Made by a program: the position numbers and the translations under genes. Source: Zhengitettix transpicula (Eukaryota; Arthropoda; Insecta; Orthoptera; Tetrigidae). From it: a DNA stretch of 64,000 bases. The DNA lies in contig CM073591.1 in the NCBI GenBank assembly GCA_037074705.1, forward strand, positions 183,607,432 to 183,671,431, read 5' to 3'. This document shows, piece by piece, positions 1-11,362 of the stretch. Position 1 is the stretch's first letter. The number at the start of each line of letters is the position of its first letter. The notes beneath the pieces are model-generated. The model was given only the letters and a program-made list of their open reading frames with translations. It was not told the DNA's origin and ran no database searches.

Positions 1-830
1 TTCAAATAAAATATGCTGGATGGTGAGGGCTTGATCACATACATCACAGGTGGGCTGATCTGTTCTTGAAAAAAGATATTCGTGTGTGAGTTGGGTGTGC
101 AAAGTTCTAATTCTGGAGACTATTATTTGTTGTTTTCTTGAGATGTTGAGGTGGCACAGATCTGCTGATGTTTGCAGGTTCTGATGGAAGAAGCCGTTAT
201 TTCCTCCTCTCCTCGTGTCCTGCCAGCTACCATCCACTTTTCCTGTACAGTCATTTAGAATGTCCGAGGCTGTACCGGTTGGGGATTCGTACAATGGTAG
301 ATCATCTTGTGCAGTGGTCGCCAGTGCGTCCACCACCTCATTTTCCCTCCGCTGCCCGCATGAGCCGTGATCCAGACAAGCTGCACGGATTTCCCTCGCG
401 AACTGCAGAGTTGTAGGTTATCTCTGATGACGTTGATGGTGCCATTCCTTATTTTATGGTCTCGTAAGTGCTTTAGTGATTGCAAAGAGACTGTTAGGAT
501 CATAATTCTGTTGATTTAAGATTCCAGGCAGTATTCAACTGCCATTGCTATGACGAAGGTTTCAGCGGTGATGCTAGAAGCAGAGTTATGGATGGCTATT
601 TTCCTGTTGAATTTGGGAAGAATCACCGCACAGGTAGTACCTACTTTTTCTGAGGCATCTGTGTAAACCAATGTAGGGTTTCCATGCTTCTTTATAAGCG
701 CATCGAGTTGAGCGGTAGCACTTGACCTAAGGATCTTCTTGGGAATCAAGGTCAATGAGGTATCTATTTGTAGGTCGATAAATTTCCATGGAGGGAGATT
801 AGATGTAGTATGGTGGTCTATGTTGGGGAT
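1..830 (-). pseudogene. LINE remnant: RNase H domain and C-terminal zinc knuckle
   Basis: This is the 3' part of the polyprotein of an I/R1/LOA-type non-LTR retrotransposon, the clades whose RNase H degrades RNA in the RNA-DNA hybrid. Reading leftwards, the frame gives VYTDAS (first catalytic Asp near 657) and then TAETFVIAMAVEY (catalytic Glu). A stop follows, then a piece reading ILTVSLQSLKHLRD, where families have TDS, so the second Asp is lost. The WITAHAGSGGN motif is followed by a one-base shift near 345, after which VVDALATTAQDDLP resumes. Near the edge come SRIRTLHTQLTHEYLFSR and C-x2-C-x4-LT-x2-H, the zinc knuckle seen after RNase H in such elements. At least one stop and one frameshift make it dead. 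It continues beyond base 1. Confidence 0.8.
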
Positions 831-934
831 GGTGAACTGGAGAGTGTTATTCTATTGCTCCCAGTGAGCTGTAAGACGTGTGTGTGTCTTGCGTGGCATC
901 TGTGCAACTCTCCACTCGGATGCGCCAAGAGACT

Positions 935-1175
935 CTTTATTTAAAACGAACTACAGTCCTATTTTGTACCGACCAGCTCATTCTCTTAAATTTTTTTTTG
1001 CTATCATAACGATCGAACACAACAATCAATCTTTTTTTTTGTCTGATGAGGATTCTGGCAAAAATATTTTTGCGATAAATAAATAATATATTCTGCCAAA
1101 AAAAACCATTTCTTTTGTAATTGAAATTTTAAGGAAATTGCGATGAATCATTGTCTACTTTCTCATCGCCTAGAT
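935..1175 (+). repeat. Unnamed dispersed repeat, copy A (uninterrupted)
   Basis: This block aligns with a second copy about 800 bases downstream. Shared landmarks are TTTTGTACCGACCAGCT near 962, the AACACAAC.ATCAATC stretch near 1020, GTCTGATGAGGATTCTG near 1040, and GAATCATTGTCT near 1145. Copy A lacks the mariner found in copy B and so serves as the empty-site reference. It reads briefly as SDEDSGKNIF on the plus strand, but nothing supports a gene. Family unknown. Confidence 0.6.
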
Positions 1176-1178
1176 TGG

Positions 1179-1533
1179 TTGACGTTAAGGGGGTTTCAAG
1201 TATAAACACTAATTGGAAAGGAATTCTTATGGAGAGAAATCTGTTTCAACATTCACTGTGCAGAGAGCAGAGATAGCTGTCTCTATTACTGGGCTGAGCC
1301 AAGTGCGTCCATTAACACAAGAGTTTTTCGGACACTCGTGCCTTCTATCCTGACGAAGAACAGAGTTTTCTTACTGTTCGAAACGTTGGTTTCCTAATGC
1401 TTCTTGGTATATCTTTGTCTTGTCCGTTTCCTAATTAATCTTGCAATATTTTTAGTCTTTGGTTTATCTATTTCCCACTCTCTAAGAATTCCTTTCCAAC
1501 TTATAATTATTCTTAAAACCCTCTTAACTTCAA
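1179..1533. repeat. Foldback element with hammerhead-like core in its loop
   Basis: Two inverted arms of about 57 bases (1179-1236 and 1478-1533, roughly 80% identical by eye) enclose a 240-base loop. Both arms carry the inverted core GGAAAGGAATTCTTA. The loop contains CTGACGA at 1350-1356, then GAACAG, a 10-base loop and CTGTTC, then GAAAC ending at 1384. That is the order CUGANGA, stem II, GAAA of a hammerhead ribozyme. Penelope-like retroelements are known to carry such motifs, so a Penelope-like origin is likely but not shown. Stems I and III are not clear. Confidence 0.4.
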
Positions 1534-1732
1534 ACGAATTAGCCAATGGAAAATCCAGCAATGATATCCGGTAATCAGAAAATGACCGATTTTACTTCTC
1601 AAACAAAAGACTCATACCAATAAAATAAACTTCCGTTTGATATATAGTTATTATTTTGAACTGCAGATTTATTGTCTAGATGCAGCTCGTAGCTAAAATT
1701 AGTGGTGGTGCTACTCCAGTATATTTTAGCAT

Positions 1733-1847
1733 TTCTTTTAAACTATAGTCCTGTTTTGTACCGACCAGCTTATTCTCTTTAAAAAAAAATTCATTATCGT
1801 AAAGATCGGTGTATTTTGATACTGAGCAAACACAACTATCAATCATA
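1733..1847 (+). repeat. Unnamed repeat, copy B, left part (split by mariner)
   Basis: This matches copy A from the TGTACCGACCAGCT landmark through the AACACAACTATCAATC stretch, then stops exactly at the TA where the mariner begins. The right part resumes immediately after the mariner. Confidence 0.6.
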
Positions 1848-2960
1848 CCACTATGAACAAAATGTAAAGTCAATTTACTTATAAAAAATAAATTCTTTAT
1901 TTATTCTTCCAAATCAATTTCATCCCCTTCAAAGTAATCCCCGTCCGATAAAACGCACTTTTTCCAACGTTTTTTCCAGTCCTCGAAACAGTCGGAATAG
2001 TCTTTTTCCGGTATACCCTTCAAGACCTTCTTCGATTCGGTTTTAATCTCCTCAATTGTGTCATAACGGCGTCCCCGCATTGGCCTTTTGAGTTTGCTGA
2101 ATAGCCAGAAGTCGCACTAAGCCAAATCAGGCGAATACGGTGGTTGCGGAACGATATGAGTCGACTTTTTGGCAAAAAAGTCGCGAAGAACCAATGCAGT
2201 ATGACATGGTGCATTATCGTGATGAAGGAACCAAGAGTGGTCTTTTCGGTCTTGCTTCACCTTTTGCACGATATTCGCTGGATTGGTCGGTCGTTTCAGG
2301 GTTGTATGCGTAAATCCAAGTCTCGTCTCCAGTAATGATGCATTTCAAGTGGTCCTGATAGTCAGACAGCAAAGTTTCACACACAACAACGCGGCGATTT
2401 TTTTTCCAAAAAATTGAGCGATTTTGGCACCAATCGAGACTTGACGCGTTTCAGACACAAAACATTCTTCGAAATAGTTTGGGCTGAGCCTAATGATATT
2501 CTAAAACTATCAGTGAGATCTCTAATTGTCCATCGACGATTTTCAAGCACCAAATCTTTGAGTTTTTGGGCGTGGCCCTCGTCGGTAGACGTTGATGGTC
2601 GTCCAGAGCGCAGTTCGTCTTTGAACTCGTTGTACCACTTATAAACGTTTTTTGTGCCATAGTTTGATCACCAAAGGCCTTCCGCAACATTTTCAACGTG
2701 TCCGCACAAGAATATTTGTTCCGCAAACAAAATGAGGTGCAAGTTCTTTGCTCAATAAAATCACCCATTGCAAAAATCGAAAAATTCCCCTTTGGTTGTT
2801 TACAAAAACACGTGTAACTCGGAGATAATTAAACCTTTTAACAAACAGACGGTTGTCAAATATTATAGACAGTCCTACCAACCTAGGAAAAAAATTACCT
2901 GCCTTCCTAATAACCGGGAGGTTTAAAGGACAATTTCACCTTACTTTTTTATCACAGTGG
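1848..2960 (-). mobile_element. Mariner transposon, copy 1 (internally deleted)
   Basis: A Tc1/mariner element is bounded by inverted ends CCACTATG... and ...CACAGTGG, with TA at both flanks (1846-1847 and 2961-2962), the TA duplication made by this superfamily. It encloses a broken transposase on the minus strand. Compared with the longest copy in this window, about 176 bases are missing after position 2236. It sits inside an unnamed repeat whose other copy shows the uninterrupted site. Confidence 0.88.
1901..2768 (-). pseudogene. Mariner transposase pseudogene (copy 1)
   Basis: Mariner transposases cut and paste their own DNA through a DD34D catalytic triad. The N-terminus reads MGDFIEQRTC and RNKYSCADTLKMLRKAFGDQ, the paired-type helix-turn-helix region. 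ITGDETW (first Asp) lies near 2320, DNAPCHTALVLRDFF (second Asp) near 2180, and the third Asp is in CDFWL near 2110, with 34 residues between the second and third. The last motif is hit by a stop (SPDLA-stop-CDFWL). A 176-base deletion between the first and second Asp also shifts the frame, so no active enzyme can be made. The end EGDEIDLEE matches the other copies. Start chosen at the ATG preceding the helix-turn-helix. Confidence 0.85.
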
Positions 2961-2962
2961 TA

Positions 2963-3090
2963 TGTTTTTTTTTGTCTGATGAGGATTCTGACAGAAATAT
3001 TTGAAATAAATAATATATGCTGCTAAACATCAGATTTTTTTTATATTGAAATTTTGAGGAAATTTTGTGGAATCATTGTCTCCTTTCTTT
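2963..3090 (+). repeat. Unnamed repeat, copy B, right part
   Basis: This resumes the repeat interrupted by the mariner, starting with a T run and GTCTGATGAGGATTCTG and ending near GAATCATTGTCT, as in copy A. Confidence 0.6.
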
Positions 3091-3238
3091 TTTTGTATAA
3101 AAAGAAACAAACATGTGAAAAATAATTTTTTTTCTGAAACCTAAAAGGACCAAATGAATAATTTTTTTATCTACTCTAACCCAAATTGTTACAGTACAAG
3201 CTTAATCTATTCATTTAAAACCTAAATCAGTTCTTCTT

Positions 3239-3470
3239 TTAATTTCCGCGTAACTTTTCTCCTTTAATCTTTTTATGACTACTGAGGAAATTTTTCGACC
3301 ATTGAAAGCACTGAAGAGCGTTTAGTCCTGTCGAATTCCTAGTGCTTGTTATAATTATTTTTTTAAACGTTGAGAAGAATCGTTCTGGGTCTGAAGCAGT
3401 CACGGGAACTGTCAATAGGATTTTTATCAGTTTCGTAACCAACAAGCATGGTCCGCACTGCGCATAAAAT
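3239..3470 (-). pseudogene. hAT transposase C-terminal dimerisation fragment
   Basis: The minus-strand frame reads LLTVPVTASDPERFFSTFKK, then RNSTGLNALQC and FLSS. This is the pattern of the hATC dimerisation domain that ends hAT-superfamily transposases (usual form PVT..AERSFS.LK.IK..LRN.MG..RLN.LA). Only about 68 residues remain. No upstream catalytic domain, zinc finger or 8-bp target duplication could be seen, and a frameshift lies just upstream near 3440. It is a relic, assigned by motif only. Confidence 0.7.
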
Positions 3471-5455
3471 TGGGGAATTGCTGCTGAAATTAAGCTTAAG
3501 AATTTTACATTTCACTATTATAAAGAAAGAATTACGACTCATTGTAATAAATGTTAGAGATAATATCAAGTGAAAAATTGGGGGTGTTGCAGCTCCGCAG
3601 TGCCCGTACGCTAGCCACCATTGTGTAGATGTGTTCGTTCTGAAGGTAAACAAATATAATAATTTCTTTGCAAACATTATCTAATACAATTCGTCAAGAA
3701 CTTGGTTAAAATATTTCACACGTACGAAAGGATAACAATTTCCGAATTGTATTCATTTACAGTTACAGGGGAGTGAAAATTATGCAGTTAATTTACTTTC
3801 GGTATATTTCATATGTATTTATTAACGTGTAATCAAAAAAATGCAATCTTCAGACTGTATTGAGAAGTAATTTAGTGTTATGTTGCATATATTTGTGACT
3901 ACGTAAATAAATGTCAAATGCATGAATGCAACGGTCAAGTTTAGTCTATAACTACGAGGTGTCCAAACTTTCTTCAAATAAACAGCAGTGAATACGTGAG
4001 TGGCTTATTCTTAGGATTGGGTGGGTTGATTGACCTTTGCACTGCGAACCTCATTCTTGTGGGAATATTAGGTGTTACTTGTCTGGATGAGAAACCTGTT
4101 CGACGAAACAAAGAAACGACTGCGCTTGTTCTAACCACGACTAATTTGCCTTTTCTTGAGTGCCACTTTATTAACAGTTTGTGCAAAATGTACGCTTAAG
4201 ACTTCACTGAATCAACTGGAAAATCTAAGTCATGTACGTACTAAATTTAAAATGTATGCACATAAAGCATTCGACGACCACCAGTTTATTCCTCTACGAG
4301 GATAATTTATGTAAAGTGTGTTTCCCCTAAATTATTTTATATCTCTCTTTATCTTCAAATGTTGACAATTGGATACGAATAAAAATAATATTTATATTTA
4401 TTTAATTTCTTCGAGTATTGACACAATTTAAATACTTGAGAAGTTTCACGTGATTGTCATTTATCTGATTTTATCTGAAATCTTCTGAGATAAATCATGT
4501 CAGTCTTTAAATTATCGGTGGTAAAGTTATATCAAAATGATATAGGCCTAAATACATAAACCGGAGCGTAATTAACAGACTCAAACTCTTATGAAAGGCA
4601 TTTAAAAAAAATTGGCCGGTTTTAAAATACAAGGTGCCAACAGAACCGAACACGCATTCGCCTGATGATAGTTTTTCGGGAGGAGTTCGAAAACTTTGAA
4701 CATAAAAGACTCGAATATTCATGTGGATGGAAAACTGTATTTTACGACCATTTCATATGCAAGGTTGGGAGTAAATGCAGTAGATTTGAAGCAACTCATC
4801 TGGGGAGATACAAAGACAAATGAAACGGTAGCATGATAAGGTTAAAAAAGAGGCCAGATAAAAATGCCGGACGTATATAAACAAATGACGGAGCCCCCGA
4901 CTTGAAAAGGGGGATAAATGTAACTCGAAAGTTAAATATTAGTTATGGAGCACACATAATGATTTAACTTGGGGTATTCTTGCTGGATGAATCACATCAT
5001 TTACAATATCATAGAAATAGCCAATAATATTATTTAGATATCGCGAAAAATACTTTATTAAATTTTTCTCAATGTAGCAAACAACATAATATCTGAAACA
5101 ATTCAATTAACTGACAAGAAATTTTTAAATAACGTCAGATTATTGAAACAATTCCATAAAACTGATTTTTCCCAATAAATTTATTAAAAATTTGTTGTTT
5201 AAAAATCACATAATATAATATTGAATATTAAAAAAGATCATAATCCAATTTTTCTTCAAATAAACTTAACAAACCAGCTGAAATTAATTTGGAAAGAAAT
5301 AGAACTATGAATTATATGAAAAAATTATTTACACCTATAAATAATCATAATGAAAATAAACATATAAATACATACAAACTACCGCGGGTAATGATCACAG
5401 AAGATATTACAAAAATGCGTAATGTAGTTTTACGTTTGTACACAATTTAACATAT
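3471..5455. other. AT-rich stretch without recognised features
   Basis: No coding signature, inverted repeat or known repeat end was found. The few short open frames between 3970 and 4720 lie in both strands and show no family motif. Confidence 0.4.
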
Positions 5456-5517
5456 AAAATCAGAAACATATTTAAATAATTTGAAGTTAACGAATTTAAA
5501 TTCACGAATTAACTAAA

Positions 5518-5800
5518 TTGAAGGGTAATATTGATCTACAAAATTTAACAAATGTTGTGAACAAAAATTCAAATGTGAGAAATCATGCCGGTTACACCAC
5601 CACAAATGTAAAAACTAGAATTTATAACCATTTACAAACATTAAAACCAAAATCAGCTTTATCGTCTCACGTCAAAATGGAAAACCATAAGTATTTAATA
5701 CAGGAACAATTTTATTAATCTTAACACATGACATTTTAAATATGAGAAATGAAAGAATTAAAATTGAAACGTGTTGCAATGATATAAATAAATTAAAATT
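5518..5800 (+). pseudogene. Penelope-like GIY-YIG endonuclease remnant
   Basis: The frame reads LKGNIDLQNLTNVVNK, then AGYTTTNVKTRIYNHLQ, and SALSSHVKMENH. This resembles the GIY-YIG nuclease at the C-terminus of Penelope-like retroelements, where a VYKI..C segment is followed by Y.G.T...L..RI..H and SAL..H....H. After a frameshift near 5720, ILNMRNERIKIE may be the terminal helix. The GIY and YIG residues are altered (VVN, AGY), so it is inactive. No reverse transcriptase is recognisable upstream. The call rests on a pattern match only. Confidence 0.45.
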
Positions 5801-5908
5801 GTGAAAAATTAAAACACAATCTAAAAATTATTATTTCAAAATTTGGATATAAATGGTTTAATTGTCATAGAAAATTATAAATGATATTGTAACCTCAAAT
5901 ATATATAT

Positions 5909-7115
5909 TGTAATATTAATTAGAGGCAATTAGAGGTTTAATAATTGGAAATTTGTAGTAATTTTTTATCGGCGAGAACGTAACCACAACAATGTACAGG
6001 CGGGCTCTGCTGTGCCGCACTACGGGGTTTACAGAAGGCAGTCGACTAAACAGTCGCGGGCAGATTTTCATCGAGTAGAGTGACAGGCAAGACTTTATTA
6101 AGAGTGTTGTGGCACACAGTATTTCATCGAGTAAAGTTTGGACATATAATTCGATCAAGTAAAGGTCGCAGGAAATTTTCTCAATGAGTAAAGAAATTCA
6201 ACAAGTAAAGACTGTTATAAATTTCATCTAGAAGGAGTCGATAACATTTTTTTGGGGTGTAGACAGGCTATGTATAGGGTAATCCACATAGTGGCAACTC
6301 CCCTCTTATAGCGTAGGAAAGGGATTTGAAAGGGTGGATGCGGAAGGGTAGAGGAATGTAGCCAAGGGTAACTAGGGCCCCCGGGCTATGGTTTAAGGAT
6401 CCTACCCGGCATTCGCCTAAAAGAAATGCAGGACAAACCCTAGAAAAACCTGCATCTGGCAGGTCGGGCATTGGGTACTTGTCCCACGCCCTTCCGATGG
6501 CGCGAGAGAGGTTATTCTGATTGACCATTAATCAGAACGAGAAATACAATATTTGCTGGAGGGAGAGAGACTTAATGCAGAGGACCACAGGTGTTGTACG
6601 GAGTAATCTTTCCAGTTGATAGATACAAAAGTTTTGGACAGTGATTTTGAAACAAAATTAAATTCTGTGAAATTATGGCCTGTTATATGTGAATAATGAA
6701 TAGTGCATCAGAGCCCAAACGAATGCCTGGTACCAGCAAAAACACTGTAAGTAGAGAGAGAAATTTTATAAAAGTTTTGTAAACGTTAAATAAGGATTAA
6801 ATCGTCAGATTTCGGATTCACGTTCATTTTGTTGATTAACTCTAATGTTGTAAAATTTGATTGAATGGAAAAAAAGTTTTGTTCTTTATTTAAAAGGCCA
6901 AAATAAACGACCCAGAGATGAGAGTAGATAAAATTTGTAAAATAGTAAGAACACGAATGTAAATAAATCACATCAAGAAATTTTGTTATTTTACTTTGAA
7001 TAAATAAATTATTTTTTGAGGTTTAAAATTTTGTAAATTATTTAACAACCTTTCATTTTAAATTGTAATGAGAGAAAGCCATTCATTATTAATTAATTAT
7101 AGCTAGTTTATTACA
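5909..7115 (+). mobile_element. LTR of an LTR retrotransposon, interrupted
   Basis: It begins TGTAATATTAATTAGAGG directly after ATATATAT and ends TTATTACA, giving inverted TGTAAT...ATTACA ends. A primer-binding-like sequence follows 3 bases later, so this is a 5' LTR or a solo LTR with leader attached. The first 40 bases resemble the LTRs starting at 60603 (plus) and 40928 (minus). A GC-rich retroelement tail is inserted in it (6248-6515); without that the LTR is about 0.94 kb. No partner LTR was found in the window. Confidence 0.65.
6248..6515 (-). repeat. GC-rich retroelement 3' tail, copy 1
   Basis: This copy is read on the minus strand and ends in an A run after CCTGTCTACACC. It is 5'-truncated at 6515, within the GGCGCGAGAGAGG segment. 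It shares long near-identical blocks with the six other copies in this window and is inserted in an LTR. Open frames across it are not conserved between copies. Confidence 0.75.
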
Positions 7116-7118
7116 TTT

Positions 7119-7139
7119 TGGCGGCATCAACGTGTGGCC
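7119..7139 (+). promoter_or_regulatory. Primer-binding-site-like sequence after LTR
   Basis: TGGCGGCATCAACGTGTGGC lies 3 bases after the LTR end. It resembles, imperfectly, the tRNA-Lys-type primer site (TGGCGCCCAACGTGGGGC) and the other sites in this window. Confidence 0.5.
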
Positions 7140-7473
7140 AACCATTTAATTCTTTTAATTCTTTGTTAATTATTATAATATATATGATTATATACATAAG
7201 TTTTATTTTTATGTAATCATCAATAAGATCAATAATGCGTGACGTTGCTCTCGAATTAACTAGATGGCGTGTTGGACATTTTCTGTTACTACGATTATTT
7301 TCAATTGATTCTAGAATATCAACTTTTAAATGTCTTAGGTACGTAAAAATATTGTTATTTTTAATTATTACACAGTTAATGGATTTGTCATTCCATTTTA
7401 TCGATTGTAATTTGTAGGATGATTCTGGCACGTTATTTGCGAAAGCTTTCTATAAATATATTTGATTTATTTT
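7140..7473. other. Probable LTR-element internal leader, no gene
   Basis: This AT-rich sequence follows the primer site. No gag frame could be identified, and the short frames on both strands look like chance. Confidence 0.3.
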
Positions 7474-7840
7474 AGTAACAGGCTACATGAGGGTAATCCA
7501 CGTGATGGCATCTCCCCTTTAAGACATAGGAAGGGATTTGACAGGGGGGATGCGGAAGGGTAGAGGATATATTTTAAGTATCCTTCCCGGAATTCACCTT
7601 AAAGTAATGCAGGACAATCCCTAGAAATCGTACATCAGGTACGTCGGTCATTGGGTACTTGTCCCACGGCCTTCCGATGGCGGGAGAGGTGTTTGCTGTG
7701 GGAACGCAGCATTCACTTCTCCGTGTCTCCAGCAGTTTAGGCGGCAGCTGGCCGACTGTTTCAAAGGGATTAGAGAAGAACTCTTACCGTATGCCCAAGG
7801 ACTGTGACCCCGGAACATACACCTCTAAAAATTGACCGAG
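7474..7840 (-). repeat. GC-rich retroelement 3' tail, copy 2
   Basis: The same family as copy 1, ending on the minus strand with CATGTAGCCTGTTACT and an A-rich run, and 5'-truncated near the GGAACATACACCTC block. It lacks the CCCGGGGGCC segment of other copies by a small internal deletion. Confidence 0.75.
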
Positions 7841-9240
7841 TTCATGTGACCATATAAATGGGTTTTATTTCTTCTTTCAAATTTAGCGGTCAATCATCGA
7901 AATGAAATGAAACAATATAAAAATTCCAAAATTTACATCTTAAATGGGTATTTTATCAATATTCGCAAAGTACTGTATTTATTTTTACAATTAGGAGAAT
8001 ATACAATGATCGCACATTTGACCCTATGTAGTCAATGTATTACAGTTTTGCAAGGAAACTCGAAATTTCGTATTGTTTTTATGTAATTATAGATTTCATT
8101 GCAGAATTAGTCACAAAGTCTTCAAGTACGCAGCTCCATCTTTCTTGTTCAGACCAATTTTTTTATCTGAAATCTAGCCAGGTTTGAGTCCAAGAAGACG
8201 GCCGTTCCCTCATCCCAGGCGTCATCTTCAACTAACGAAGACCTCGTAGAGTTGAAATGTAACATGTGGTACTTCCGCGTTTAGACAAAATTTTGGTTGA
8301 CATTTCTGAAAACAAAAAACATTGTAATTTGCGGATAAAATTTGGATTTTTTTTTAATTTCTTTAATACAAAATTGAAGGGACCGAAAAAAATCTTCGAA
8401 TTATTGACGAATTTTATTTATAAATGTTCGACTTACGCAAGTTCTACTCTACATAATTTTGAACTTAAAGAGGTTAATCTATGTTCGTACATTTAAAGGG
8501 ATTTTGCTGAGTTCATGCGTTTAATTGCTTTCTTTTGGTATACACAGTCAGCTAATGAGTTCCTTTCTATGAAACTATGTCGAGGAAGAAATATGGTCGT
8601 AATGGAAGATTTCGTTTGTTGAGTTGAGTGGGTATTTCCACGAGAGAAAGGTTGATGGATACCCACACAGTTCCGTCTCCGCTGCGCACAAAACAAAAAG
8701 CGATAAGGCGCCAGTTGTTAGAAACAGGTTGCAAGACGATGTCAGGTACTGGCTCGACCAGTTTTTATCGCAACAAATTGGTGGCTCGTGCGTCACTAGA
8801 AACATTCCATAGACTAATTCACATTAAAAAAAATACTGCAATATGAGTTTTGAACATTAGTAAACATGTGGAAGTCACGTTTACATTTTGATTGGCGAGA
8901 AGTCACGTGTTGTACATTTATTATTCCCATCCACCCTAAACATTTTTGTATTATAAAGGACATAATTGTGCATACAATTGTAGGTAATACCGTCAATTAT
9001 CCTAACCTAATCAAATATTATTTACAAGTTTGGAGAAATATACGAAAAAGACATCGCTGTAATATTCAATTATTTTATTTACCTTGGTCTGGTGATATTT
9101 TCCTGCGTCAAACTCTTCATTCCATAATCCGAATATGTATAAAACATAATTTTTTAGAAATCAGAGATATAACCAGTATATTAATCTACGAGGCACATTC
9201 GGAAATAATGTGAACTGTGAGCATAACAGGATGTGATTTT
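7841..9240. other. No recognised feature
   Basis: Overlapping frames on both strands near 8500-8850 have slightly higher GC, but no family motif could be read in any of them. Confidence 0.3.
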
Positions 9241-9249
9241 TTTTCGAGT

Positions 9250-9990
9250 GTTGAAAACACTGAGTAGAAGAGCGAGCATCGCAGAAACACGGTAGTACGT
9301 AAACTCACGTTGTAGTGTCCAGTTGCGAGAAAACCCGCCAAATGTGAACCACGTGCTGTGATCCGCTTCCTACTCGGGAAGGAGAGGATTTTCTGAGCTC
9401 TGATGTGACTGGAGACGAAATGTGGGTGGCTCATTACACGCCTAAGTCAAAAAGGCAGTCGTCACACCATTTACCTATCTGAAAAACGCATAATTTAGGA
9501 CAAAAAAATCACGGCTTAGGGACCGAAAATGCATTATTTTGGTCTAATTTCTGCCTCACGGGGAGTCCATAAATGCACAACGATATTGTGAGACGCTAAA
9601 AACCTCAATAGTAGCATTCATAACAAAAGGATGCTAATGCTGACGAGAGGAGTGTGCTTGTTGCACGTCAACGCCCGTTCTGACACAGCCGTAGCCAGCA
9701 AGGCGCTCTTGGACTCATTTTGTTGGGATATTTTGAACCATCCCTCATATCCCCCAGACTTGTCACCTTCCAATTTTCATCTTTTCTCATCCCAGAAGGC
9801 ACACATCATGGTAATTAAATTTTCAACTGACGTGCAGGTGCATGAAGTTGTTCTGAAGTGGAGAGTTCTTCGAGGGGGGCATAAAGAAGCTTGTGCCACG
9901 GCTCACCACATGCATTGAACAGGATAGCAATTGTGTGGAAAAAAAGACAAGAAGTGTATCAATAATATCCTGTAAGTCTTTATCAAATAT
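9250..9990 (+). pseudogene. Degenerate irritans-like mariner transposase
   Basis: This relic belongs to a different mariner group from the three minus-strand copies. Readable blocks in order are AKCEPRAVIRFLLGKER near 9340, TGDETWVAHYTPKSKRQSS near 9410 (first catalytic Asp kept), a VDF.PRGS..N region near 9540-9590, GVCLLHVNARSDTA near 9650, PDLSPSNFHLF near 9760, and GIKKLVPRLTTCIEQD near 9880. The second and third catalytic positions read Val and Asn where families have Asp, with the DD34D spacing preserved. Large deletions lie between blocks one and two. No terminal inverted repeats were recognised. Confidence 0.75.
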
Positions 9991-10839
9991 ACTTTTTCTA
10001 AAAATATAGAAACCTAGTACACTTACTTTCTGAAGATGTGTTGTACAATCTATACCCTCAGTTGCAGTTTCTATTTACAACCGAGTGTCTGAATATTGTT
10101 TTCCTGGTTGTCTTTTCAAAAAAAAAAATTACTTCCTTAAAATTCGAAGAGTGAAGTATTCTTTCACTGTATTTTCTATATTTATATTGATTTATCTTCA
10201 TTATTCTCTTCAGTTAATAATTTTTATGTTTTCAATAGTACATTTGATTTTATGTGTGTAATTCTACTAAAATCCGCACTGTGTAATTTCGAGACTGTTA
10301 TTTTATTTTGGACCACGTATTTAATTTTATTCTTGAGAACTCTTTTTTCTCTTCAAAATTAGACAATTCTACACCCAAAAAAATAAAGATATCAACCACT
10401 GTCGTAAATTTCAAAACGTCTGCTGCTATCTGTTTTACGAATAAGTTTATGTATGTATTTATTAATCGACAATTGGGCAAGTGGCCCGGGGGCCGATACA
10501 TGATAACGTTACTTATTATCTAGCGTAGAGTATCTATAATAAAACAGTCCTTTGAAAGGTGGTACCCTGAAAAAAATAAAAGAAACAAAGTGAGACACAC
10601 TGCATGGAATAAACTTGGTTGAGCACTTTAAATTGGATTATAATTTCAATTAATTCGCTGGGGAAAACACTTCACTTTCTACTCCTTTTTTTAGATTCAA
10701 AGTAAATTTGTTGAGAAGGTATTTAATGTTCCCCGAACACTACCACAGGTAAATTATTCCAGATTAGGAAAGAATATTTTCACTCATTTTTTTTTCGTTT
10801 CTTACATTTTATTTTAAACTGATGGTTCCATTACTGATA
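9991..10839. other. AT-rich, no recognised feature
   Basis: Only short, unrelated frames are present on both strands near 10300-10520. Confidence 0.3.
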
Positions 10840-11362
10840 TGATACCAGATCGGCCTGCGAGGGATGTTCTCTCGCAGGCAGAACCTTGTAGGAGAGACAG
10901 GAAGAAACTACCTTTGGGGATGCCTTTTCCTCTCTCCGTTTTTGAACTAAGGTTCCCACAAGCCGAGGCACATCGGCCTGTTTTTAGAGGTGTTTGTTCC
11001 GGGGTCACAGACCTTGGGCATACGGTAAGAGTTGTTCGTTGTTCCCATTGGAACAGTCGGCTAGTTGCCTCCTAAACTGGTCGAGGTACGGAGAAGGGAA
11101 TGCTGCGTCCCCACAGCAAACTCTTCTCCCGCTATTGGAAGGGCGTGGGACAAGTACCCATAGCCCGACCTACCTGATGCAGGTTTTTCTAGGGGTTTCC
11201 CTAGAATGCCGGGTAGGATCCTTAAACTATAGCCCGGGGGCCCTAGTTAACCCTTGGCTACCTTCCTCTGCCCTTCCGCATCCCACTTTCAAATCCCTTC
11301 CTATGCTATTAAAGGGGAGTTGCCACCATGTGGATTACCCTCATGTAGCCTGTTACCCTAAA
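10840..11362 (+). repeat. GC-rich retroelement 3' tail, copy 3
   Basis: Among the longest copies. It begins near a small hairpin (CTGCGAGGGATGTTCTCTCGCAG) at 10854, runs through the shared blocks, and ends CATGTAGCCTGTTACCCT followed by nine A. The A tail and variable 5' ends across copies indicate target-primed reverse transcription. It may be a LINE 3' UTR or a long SINE; no coding capacity is conserved. Confidence 0.8.

Noticed and set aside
4658..4700. CTGATGA ... CGAAAAC as a hammerhead core
   Set aside because: The intervening sequence forms no convincing stem II.
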